Positions 57,642 to 64,000 of a stretch of DNA of 64,000 bases are shown here, one piece after another. Positions within the stretch are counted from its first letter, which is position 1; each line of letters begins with the position of its first letter. Made by a program: the position numbers and the translations under genes. Under the pieces are notes generated by a model that was not told the origin of the DNA, searched no databases, and saw nothing but the letters and a program-made list of their open reading frames with translations. The DNA lies in NCBI RefSeq assembly GCF_900129215.1, contig NZ_FQUQ01000003.1, positions 576,101 to 640,100 on the forward strand, read 5' to 3'. The stretch is from Pedobacter caeni. GTDB lineage: Bacteria; Bacteroidota; Bacteroidia; Sphingobacteriales; Sphingobacteriaceae.

Positions 57642-58415
57642 TTAGAGTGCTCCTCCGTCAAGCAACTCTTTAATCACTTCTTTGTAGCGGGTACCGATCG
57701 GCACTTCTCTGTTAATAGTAAGTTCTATTGTATTTCCTTTGATGGCTTTTACCGAGAGCTTTCTCACTATAAAAGATCGGTTTACCCTCAGGAACTCAGT
57801 GCTGGGAAGGAGCTGTTCAATCCTGGTCATGGTCATGTGGGTAATGAGCATTTTGGAGGTAGTATGAATTTTTAAATAATCTTTCATGCCTTCTACAAAA
57901 TGAATTTCATCAATAGACACATTCACATATTTCTTGTTTTCTTTAAAAAGAATTTGCCGGTTTTTAAGTTGTGCTTCATTTGATGTCGCTTTTTCCGGGT
58001 CATTGATCTGTACTTCCGGAACCTGGGATTGAGTACTGAAATTCCCATAAGCGAGCTTCTCTCTCACCTTATTGATGGCTTTAACAAACCTGTCGAAGGT
58101 AATGGGTTTTAAAATAAAGTCCAATACATCAAGATCATATGCATCAATAGCATATTCAGGATATGCAGTTGTTAACACAATAATCGGTTTATAAGTGCTA
58201 AATGTTCTGATAAACTCAATTCCTGTCATTTCAGGCATGTTTACATCAAGGAAGATCAGATTTGGGCGCAGTGTGGATACCAGATCCAGTGCTTCAATGG
58301 CATTTCCACATTTGGCTAAAAGATTTAACGAAGGGATACGATTTACGTATTTTTCGATTAGTTCTTGTCCCAGATGTTCATCGTCAATAATAATACATGA
58401 AATGCTGTTTTCCAT
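57642..58415 (-). CDS. LytTR family response regulator
   Basis: A 257-residue transcription factor. The receiver domain covers residues 1-120: acidic pocket IIIDDEHLGQELIEKYVN, phosphoacceptor Asp57 in LIFLDVNMPEMTG, and Lys in ILKPITFDRF. A linker (about 120-150) is followed by a LytTR DNA-binding domain (NVSIDEIHFVEGMKDYLKIH; FLRVNRSFIVRKLSVKAIKG). It starts 2 bases after the sensor kinase gene. Direct repeats of the LytTR kind occur in two neighbouring promoters, so it probably controls the lanthipeptide genes. Confidence 0.94.
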   Translation of the reverse strand: MENSISCIIIDDEHLGQELIEKYVNRIPSLNLLAKCGNAIEALDLVSTLRPNLIFLDVNMPEMTGIEFIRTFSTYKPIIVLTTAYPEYAIDAYDLDVLDFILKPITFDRFVKAINKVREKLAYGNFSTQSQVPEVQINDPEKATSNEAQLKNRQILFKENKKYVNVSIDEIHFVEGMKDYLKIHTTSKMLITHMTMTRIEQLLPSTEFLRVNRSFIVRKLSVKAIKGNTIELTINREVPIGTRYKEVIKELLDGGAL

Positions 58416-58417
58416 TT

Positions 58418-59524
58418 TTACCAGATTTTTAAAAGGAGGTTGTAAGTTAGTTCATCTTCCGTAATTTCCAAGAGGTGACGTTCAGGATACAGAATATTCA
58501 GCCTTCTTTTTGTATTGGAAAAGCCAATTCCACCGACACTTTTTGGACCGTTTTTTAACGGTTTCAGATTACTGATCTGGAAGCAAAATTTATTCTCAGG
58601 CTCAATTGTCGCATTAATTCTGATCCAGGAATCTTTCGCAATCTTATCTACTCCATGTTTAAAAGCATTTTCTACAAAATTGATCAATAGCAATGGAGGG
58701 ATTCTGAAGTCCTGCATATCTGTAAAATCCATCTCTATTATTAGCCTCTTACTATGCCTGATGTTTTGAATGTCTATATAACTCTTAATAAAATTTAATT
58801 CTTTATTGACTTCAACTTCGGAGGTGTTGGAATCATAAAGGGCATAACGCATCATGTTGGATAAGGAAAAAACAATTGATGCGGCCACCTCATCCTTATC
58901 CTCTATCAGAGAATAGACACTGTTTAGTGTATTAAATAAAAAATGAGGGTTGATTTGTGACCTTAAAAAGTTAAGCTCCAGTTCCAGATTGTCTTTTTCA
59001 AGCTTTAGTTTGTCAAGCTTTGATTGGAAAGCTACTCTGAAAATTTTAATCATTAACGGGGGAAATATGCCCAATCCCAACTGTTCGAAGTGAAAATACA
59101 AGACATCCTTGTCTCTAATGAATGTCCAGATCCCCGAATGAGAAATATTCTTTACAAAGAATCTGAAATAACTAGGCATACTCGGGTCCTGATTGATATA
59201 ATTGTACACCAGGTAGACTGTGGTGCCGTATGAAAAGAGTGTAAGTGCAAGAATAATGATGATATAAACAGCGATTTTCAGATTGGAGGTTTTTAAACGC
59301 AAAACTGCGGAAATGCTATAAAAACAGCATATAATGGTTAAGTATTTTTGAAGTCCAATCAAATAGAATGCTTTCTCATGCCCATCTCCGGTGACCCATT
59401 GTGCCTGGAACAGGAACCACTGATAAATACATATCCAAAAAATGAGATGTGCAATAATGGTGACCGTCTTGTTTTTGTTTGTTCCAAGAAGAATTGCGGT
59501 AATTTGGCTAATGATATTTGACAT
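58418..59524 (-). CDS. Sensor histidine kinase, LytS/YehU type
   Basis: A 368-residue inner-membrane kinase with four hydrophobic helices in the first about 160 residues. A His_kinase domain follows with the phosphoacceptor His in FLRSQINPHFLFNTLNSVYS. The ATPase domain has IPPLLLINFVENAFKHGVD and GGIGFSNTKRRLNILYP. It passes phosphate to the LytTR regulator encoded 2 bases downstream. No large sensory domain is seen, so it may sense a hydrophobic or membrane signal, possibly the peptide itself (inference). Confidence 0.93.
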   Translation of the reverse strand: MSNIISQITAILLGTNKNKTVTIIAHLIFWICIYQWFLFQAQWVTGDGHEKAFYLIGLQKYLTIICCFYSISAVLRLKTSNLKIAVYIIIILALTLFSYGTTVYLVYNYINQDPSMPSYFRFFVKNISHSGIWTFIRDKDVLYFHFEQLGLGIFPPLMIKIFRVAFQSKLDKLKLEKDNLELELNFLRSQINPHFLFNTLNSVYSLIEDKDEVAASIVFSLSNMMRYALYDSNTSEVEVNKELNFIKSYIDIQNIRHSKRLIIEMDFTDMQDFRIPPLLLINFVENAFKHGVDKIAKDSWIRINATIEPENKFCFQISNLKPLKNGPKSVGGIGFSNTKRRLNILYPERHLLEITEDELTYNLLLKIW

Positions 59525-59561
59525 CTGGAATATTTTGACAACAGGGGCATATAATTGCTTT

Positions 59562-59593
59562 CTAAGGTAAATTTTTAGCCATTCAATTCCAAA
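59562..59593 (-). promoter_or_regulatory. Promoter of the kinase-regulator operon
   Basis: On the minus strand TTTG (59593-59590) is followed after exactly 20 bases by TACCTTAG (59569-59562). This fits the Bacteroidota -33/-7 pattern TTTG-N19-21-TAnnTTTG with one mismatch. It lies 37 bases upstream of the kinase ATG. CCTTAGAA also occurs just upstream of the precursor gene (57560-57553). Confidence 0.55.
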
Positions 59594-59659
59594 TTCGGTA
59601 GTTTTTAATGGGAATATCGACCTTTTTCAGGATTATTTCTCAGGAAAAGTAAATCGTTT

Positions 59660-59691
59660 TTTCGACAAATATCAGTCTTTCTTAGACGAAT
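59660..59691. promoter_or_regulatory. Putative LytTR operator between the kinase and dehydratase genes
   Basis: TTTCGACAAAT (59660-59670) and CTTAGACGAAT (59681-59691) form a direct repeat with a 21-base period and 8 matches of 11. It matches the precursor-promoter site in sequence, spacing and orientation. It could control the kinase operon (minus), the dehydratase (plus) or both. The remaining gap from 59692 to 59890 shows only T-rich DNA and no convincing gene. Confidence 0.55.
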
Positions 59692-59890
59692 GAAGGTTTA
59701 TTTGCCGGAATCATCATTCAATTTATTGGTCGATACCATTTAGCAAAACGTCTAAAAAGTGGTGACATTCATCTAAATAATTTCTCCCTCGTTTCTTTTT
59801 GCTGCTACTTTGTTTCGAAATGAAAATGAAAACACTACCCAAAACATATTAATTAAGACATCTACCATCCCTGAGCTGCAAAAAACAAGT

Positions 59891-60019
59891 ATGACGGACA
59901 TTGGAACTTCAGAATTGAAATCATGCTTGTTAAATGCGGCATTTCTTAAGGGAATAAAATATAAATTAAGCGATGCATCGCAGTGTAAGTCCCCGATTCT
60001 TTGTATTTTAACCAAATAA
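59891..60019 (+). CDS. Small Cys-containing ORF directly upstream of the dehydratase, possible second precursor
   Basis: A 42-codon frame (MTDIGTSELKSC then LLNAAFLKGIKYKLSDASQC and KSPILCILTK) that ends 23 bases before the dehydratase ATG. A longer form from TTG at 59810 would have 69 residues. It has three Cys and six Ser/Thr, and this is the usual position of a precursor gene. It lacks the K-L-x-L-x-K leader pattern seen in the precursor at 57390, so it may be chance. No homologue is recognised. Confidence 0.3.
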   Translation: MTDIGTSELKSCLLNAAFLKGIKYKLSDASQCKSPILCILTK

Positions 60020-60042
60020 AAAGAATAAAATAATATTATTGT

Positions 60043-63000
60043 ATGCAGGGCACGCTTTCTTTAGCACACGCAGATTATTACCTCTTGAGACGACCGTTAC
60101 TACCAGTCAATGTCTTTTTTGACATCAATGAACTGGTGTATAGAAGTAACGAAGTGTTTGAACAGACACTTTTGGATACCTACAAAGATAATCCGGTACT
60201 GATGGAAGCTATTTACACAGCCTCTCCTGAACTGTATTATGAGTTTTGTAAAGTGATCAATGGAGAAGCGGAAGCGGGTCCCAGATTAATTTTGACGCTT
60301 TATAAGTATTTATCCAGAATGAGTACCCGCTGTACGCCTTATGGTTTATTTGCGGGCTGTTCTACGGGGATGGTGAATGATCAGACCCTGATTTCTTATC
60401 AGGATGTGGTTCTTAGGAAGGAGTCGCGGCTGGACATGAATTATGTAAATGAGCTGATTAATCATTTGCAGCTGATTCCTGAACTGAAGAGAAAGTTAGC
60501 TTATAGTATAAATACAAGTTTATATTCTGTGTCTGAATTCTACCGCTACATCGCTTACAAAATAGAAGATAAAAAAAGACATTATACGTTGGCATCCGTG
60601 CGAAAGAATGAATTTCTGGATTTGCTGATCCAGGCTGCGGATAAAGAGCTGAGCTATGAACAATTGCTGGATTTGCTTTTAGTTGCAGCAAAGACAGTAG
60701 AAAAGGAGGAGGTAGAGGCGTTTCTGGATGAGCTGATAGAAAGTCAGATTCTGATCAGTGAGCTGGAACCAACTATAACAGGGGGGATATACATGGATAC
60801 CCTGGTGGAAAAACTTGCTGCTAAAGTTGCTCCGGGGATTCTTGATTACCTAACGAAAATCAACTTTTTGTTAAAAGAAGGTGGGATTAGTGCATTTGAG
60901 CAGGTTCATGAGATTATAAATGATTGTTTTGGTGCGTGCCAGTCAAAAGACCTGATCCAGACGGATCTGTTTTTTGAACATAAAAAAAATCAACTGAATG
61001 CTGAAACAGCAGCTCAAATCACTTCCCAGCTTTCGGAATTGTACCGTTTGTCTACCAGAGGGAAAGCCAAAACACTGGACGAGTTTAAGCGAAGATTTAA
61101 TGAGCGGTTCGAGGGACGTGAAATCCCCTTGTTACAGGCGCTGGATGGAGAGTCTGGAATTGGGTATGGCAGTCTTGGAAATTCGGATCATCTGCCATTG
61201 CTTGAAGGGATCGTTACAGGGGTAAAAAAAATGCCAAAAGTAATCACCTGGACGGCAGCCACAGTCATGGTGAATAAGGTTTTTAAAAGAGCGATGGAAA
61301 GCACAACGGGTGTCGGGGAGCTCTTTGCAGCTGACCTGGAGGAATTAGAAACACAGGAAGAATTGGAGGAGCATGTTCCTGCCAGCTCATTTGCCTTTGG
61401 TTCTATTGTAGCTTCCTCGGCAGAAGAGTTGGATGCCGGCAATTATCTCTTTTCGCTGAGTACCTGTTCCGGACCATCAGCCGCCAATATATTGGCCCGG
61501 TTCTGTCATGGGGATCAGGTATTGTATAAAAAGATACAGGAAACGCTTGCGCAAGATGAACAGGATGATGAAAATAAAGTTTATGCAGAGCTAGTTCATT
61601 TGCCGGAGTCAAGGATCGGAAATATCCTGATCAGACCTGAATTCAGGAACTATGAAATTCCCTTCTTAGGACGGTCTGTTAAACCGCTGAAAGATCAGAT
61701 CAGAATTCAGGACATCATGGTTTCTGTAAGGGAAGGAAAAGTGATATTGAGATCTGTACGATTAAATAAAATTGTGATCCCAAGGTTATCAACAGCTCAT
61801 AATTATACAGGCGGTTTACCTGTTTACCGTTTTCTTTGCGACCTGCAGCAGGATGACCTTTACCATAGTATTTACTGGGATTGGGATAACCTGAGTGATG
61901 CTCCATTCCTTCCCCGGGTGGTCTATAAAAACATCATCATTTCAAAGGCTTCCTGGGTGATCAAAAAATTTGCTTTTAATGATTTAAGTGGAAAAATAGA
62001 GGAAGATATCTCCTCTCTGAGTACCCATTTGGAGAAACTGAAAATACCAAGATATGTTTGTATCACAGAACATGACAATGAACTTTTAATTGATACGCAT
62101 AATTATTTAGGAAGGACACTGGTTTACCAGCAAATAAATAAAAAGGGGGCGGTTAAACTGACGGAATTTCTTTACGAACCGGAAAACTGTTTTATTAAAG
62201 AAGGGGAAAAAGGAATTGCGCATGAAATTCTGCTGCCACTTTCCAATAAAAGGGGCGGGCTTAAATACCCTGAAACGAACATCTCAATTCCTTCAAAAGT
62301 TCAACGGACTTTTATCCCCGGCAGCGAATGGACTTATTTTAAAGTATATGGAGGAACCAAAACCACTGAAAGGGCACTGGTAGAAAAGATCCGGCCTTAT
62401 CTCAAGTTATTAATTGATCAGGAATTGATTAAAGAATGGTTCTTCATCAGGTATACCGACCCGCATCATCATATCCGTTTGCGGCTTAAAACGAATCCTG
62501 CAAGAATAAATGAAGCTGGACAGGTCATTTCCGGCTTTTATGAATTGTTTAAGATTGATCTGGAGGAAGATGGGTTGTATAGAATTCAGCTGGACACTTA
62601 TGTGAGAGAACTGGAGCGATATGGAGCTCAGAATATTGAAAATTCTGAAGCTTTGTTTTACCACGATAGTGTGGCGATCACAGAAATTTTAAATATGATA
62701 GAGGGAGATGTAGGGGAGAGGTACAGGTGGCTTTTGGCTGCAAGAGGACTGGACGAGCTTATGAACGATTTCGGCCTGAAACTGGAAGAGAAAATCAATT
62801 TTTTTGACAAAATATCGGAGTACTTTTTTAAGGAACATAATGGCGACAAAAAAATGGCTGTGGCCTTGAACGAACAATTCAGAACGCATAGTAAATCCAT
62901 CCGGAGCTTTCTGGATCCGGCGCAGGATATAGAGAATGAGATTGAAGAAGCTACGGCTGAATTCGCTAAAAGAACTGAGGCTACAAAAGAACTTATTGAA

Positions 63001-63210
63001 GCGATACTGGCTCTGCATCGCGGCAATCTTTTAGCCGATGCAGCAGGTTTTAATCTGCTTTCCAGTTATATACATATGTTTATGAATCGTTTTTTTCCTT
63101 CAGAGGCCAGGTTGCATGAATTAACACTGTACACGTTGATGAAGAAGTATTATTTGTCTCAGCAAGGGATTCAAAGAAGGAAAATGATGAGCTTGAACTT
63201 GTCTACTTAA
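60043..63210 (+). CDS. Lantibiotic dehydratase (full-length LanB)
   Basis: A 1055-residue class I lanthipeptide dehydratase that glutamylates Ser/Thr of a precursor with Glu-tRNA and eliminates glutamate to give dehydroalanine or dehydrobutyrine. The N-terminal glutamylation domain starts LRRPLLPVNVFFDINE, with MSTRCTPYGLFAGCSTG. The C-terminal elimination (SpaB_C/thiopeptide-type) domain is at about residues 760-1050: WTYFKVYGGTKTTERA, then WFFIRYTDPHHHIRLRLKT. Both domains are present, unlike split LanBs. No LanC, transporter or protease gene lies on either side. Confidence 0.93.
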   Translation: MQGTLSLAHADYYLLRRPLLPVNVFFDINELVYRSNEVFEQTLLDTYKDNPVLMEAIYTASPELYYEFCKVINGEAEAGPRLILTLYKYLSRMSTRCTPYGLFAGCSTGMVNDQTLISYQDVVLRKESRLDMNYVNELINHLQLIPELKRKLAYSINTSLYSVSEFYRYIAYKIEDKKRHYTLASVRKNEFLDLLIQAADKELSYEQLLDLLLVAAKTVEKEEVEAFLDELIESQILISELEPTITGGIYMDTLVEKLAAKVAPGILDYLTKINFLLKEGGISAFEQVHEIINDCFGACQSKDLIQTDLFFEHKKNQLNAETAAQITSQLSELYRLSTRGKAKTLDEFKRRFNERFEGREIPLLQALDGESGIGYGSLGNSDHLPLLEGIVTGVKKMPKVITWTAATVMVNKVFKRAMESTTGVGELFAADLEELETQEELEEHVPASSFAFGSIVASSAEELDAGNYLFSLSTCSGPSAANILARFCHGDQVLYKKIQETLAQDEQDDENKVYAELVHLPESRIGNILIRPEFRNYEIPFLGRSVKPLKDQIRIQDIMVSVREGKVILRSVRLNKIVIPRLSTAHNYTGGLPVYRFLCDLQQDDLYHSIYWDWDNLSDAPFLPRVVYKNIIISKASWVIKKFAFNDLSGKIEEDISSLSTHLEKLKIPRYVCITEHDNELLIDTHNYLGRTLVYQQINKKGAVKLTEFLYEPENCFIKEGEKGIAHEILLPLSNKRGGLKYPETNISIPSKVQRTFIPGSEWTYFKVYGGTKTTERALVEKIRPYLKLLIDQELIKEWFFIRYTDPHHHIRLRLKTNPARINEAGQVISGFYELFKIDLEEDGLYRIQLDTYVRELERYGAQNIENSEALFYHDSVAITEILNMIEGDVGERYRWLLAARGLDELMNDFGLKLEEKINFFDKISEYFFKEHNGDKKMAVALNEQFRTHSKSIRSFLDPAQDIENEIEEATAEFAKRTEATKELIEAILALHRGNLLADAAGFNLLSSYIHMFMNRFFPSEARLHELTLYTLMKKYYLSQQGIQRRKMMSLNLST

Positions 63211-63638
63211 TCTTCATCTACGATCACCATTACTGTTTTGTCTAATTTGATGGTGTGGACTACTTTTGTTTTTTCGCTATAGACCACTACTCTGGTTTCA
63301 TCCAGGTATTGAATCAAACGGTATGGTGCGGATATTTGTACATATCTCCATTGGGTATAGAATTGTTCTGAAAGTACTTTTTCTTGTGGCAAGTAGGTCA
63401 TGACCACCTCAATATCTGTGATCTTATCGATAAAAAAGTATTCATTTGTTTTTAGCACCTGCTGTGTTGCGGCATTGCTGTTAAATTCCTTAATAGCGAT
63501 CTCTCTTAACGCACCGGATGACTGGCTTGGATTTTTATTGATCACATCGACGATCAGGTTGTTGACTTCGTTTTTAGTGGCCAGAAATTTTCCGTTTCCT
63601 GTTTTGGTGATTTTAAAAAAGATTTTAAGCGGCTTCAT
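63207..63638 (-). CDS. Hypothetical protein, convergent with the dehydratase
   Basis: A 143-residue soluble protein starting MKPLKIFFKITKTGNGKF. It is mostly beta-strand and mixed charge (AIKEFNSNAATQQVLKTNEY; VMVIVDED at the end). I do not recognise the family and see no signal peptide. The ATG at 63638 is chosen; a longer open frame upstream looks non-coding. Its stop codon overlaps that of the dehydratase gene by three bases. A link to the peptide pathway is possible only through position. Confidence 0.65.
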   Translation of the reverse strand: MKPLKIFFKITKTGNGKFLATKNEVNNLIVDVINKNPSQSSGALREIAIKEFNSNAATQQVLKTNEYFFIDKITDIEVVMTYLPQEKVLSEQFYTQWRYVQISAPYRLIQYLDETRVVVYSEKTKVVHTIKLDKTVMVIVDED

Positions 63639-63785
63639 TTTATGTGTTTTAATTCTTGCAAAGAAAGTAGTATTTGTCTTTCGATGCGAAAATAATTGCT
63701 TAAATCTGGTCGATATCGGCCTGAACATGGATTGGTTGTGCTTTAAAAAGAAATAAAATTCGATTGTAATAAAAATGGTAATGCA

Positions 63786-63817
63786 TTTGACAATCAATTT
63801 CAATTAGCTTAGATTTG
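63786..63817 (+). promoter_or_regulatory. Promoter of sucD
   Basis: TTTG (63786-63789), 20 bases, then TAGATTTG (63810-63817). This is an exact match to the Bacteroidota consensus TTTG-N19-21-TAnnTTTG, 19 bases before the sucD ATG. Confidence 0.8.
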
Positions 63818-63836
63818 CACAAAAAAAAATAGATAC

Positions 63837-64000
63837 ATGAGTGTTTTAGTAAATAAGGATTCAAAAGTTATTGTTCAGGGTTTTACTGGAAATGAGGGTA
63901 CTTATCATGCCTCTCAAATGATAGATTACGGAACTAACGTTGTTGGTGGTGTAACGCCAGGCAAAGGTGGCCAGACTCATTTAGACAGGCCCGTATTTAA
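63837..64000 (+). CDS. sucD: Succinate-CoA ligase alpha subunit, 3' end outside window
   Basis: The first 54 residues of the ADP/GDP-forming succinyl-CoA synthetase alpha chain, a citric acid cycle enzyme. The CoA-binding Rossmann segment VIVQGFTGNEGTYHASQMID and the VVGGVTPGKGGQTHL loop are diagnostic. The frame runs open to the end of the window. A consensus promoter lies directly upstream. Confidence 0.95.
   Translation, partial: MSVLVNKDSKVIVQGFTGNEGTYHASQMIDYGTNVVGGVTPGKGGQTHLDRPVF

Noticed and set aside
59773..60015. An 80-residue minus-strand frame between the kinase and dehydratase genes
   Set aside because: It lies antisense to the small ORF and dehydratase leader, has no leader or core motif, and would have to be transcribed towards the kinase promoter.

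Overview
The window looks like chromosomal DNA of a Bacteroidota bacterium of the Sphingobacteriaceae, most likely Pedobacter or a close relative. This rests on a low-GC genome, SusC/SusD with FecR and an ECF sigma factor, several DUF4369/TlpA exported thioredoxins, 'putative porin', DUF5606 and DUF4293 proteins, LytS/LytTR two-component genes, and TAnnTTTG-type -7 promoter boxes. It opens inside dnaK and closes inside sucD. I saw no rRNA, tRNA, insertion sequence, prophage or CRISPR array.

Region 1 (1-36 kb) is mostly housekeeping. It holds dnaK (3' part), a sugar nucleotidyltransferase, a HerA-like ATPase, an M42 aminopeptidase, and an operon of acyl-CoA carboxylase beta, MFS transporter and GNAT enzyme behind a leader with two tandem hairpin units. 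It continues with a porin, a SulP transporter plus beta-carbonic anhydrase pair, pruA, lpxK-PNP-porin, an exported amidotransferase-like protein, cyclophilin, DUF5606 protein, rlmH, a membrane-bound MutS-like ATPase, a GH1 glycosidase, acnA, a polysaccharide deacetylase, a TolC plus adaptor pair without its inner-membrane pump, gpsA, a DEAD-box RNA helicase, truA and an ABC exporter.

Region 2 (38-47 kb) is accessory in character: a CHPC thioredoxin-like protein, a GNAT enzyme, the decayed end of a CPBP membrane protease, a YiiX-type papain-fold enzyme, and a likely operon of a double zinc-ribbon protein, KptA RNA 2'-phosphotransferase and a macro-domain protein. KptA makes an ADP-ribose cyclic phosphate and macro proteins act on ADP-ribose derivatives, so the pair suggests a small RNA-phosphate/NAD pathway. 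A truncated hemoglobin, a lipoprotein and a 911-residue superfamily 2 helicase with two membrane helices follow.

Region 3 (47-57 kb, minus strand) is an ECF sigma, FecR, SusC, SusD, TlpA, TlpA locus for regulated outer-membrane uptake.

Region 4 (57-63.6 kb) is the most interesting part, a compact lanthipeptide locus. It has a 50-residue precursor gene (57390-57542), a stand-alone receiver, a LytTR regulator with its LytS-type kinase, and a full-length LanB dehydratase transcribed the other way. The precursor promoter and the kinase/dehydratase intergenic region carry the same kind of direct repeat (TTTCGACGAAT type) at an identical 21-bp spacing. That is what a LytTR dimer site would look like, and it ties the regulator to the precursor and enzyme. 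No LanC cyclase, exporter or protease gene is present in the window.
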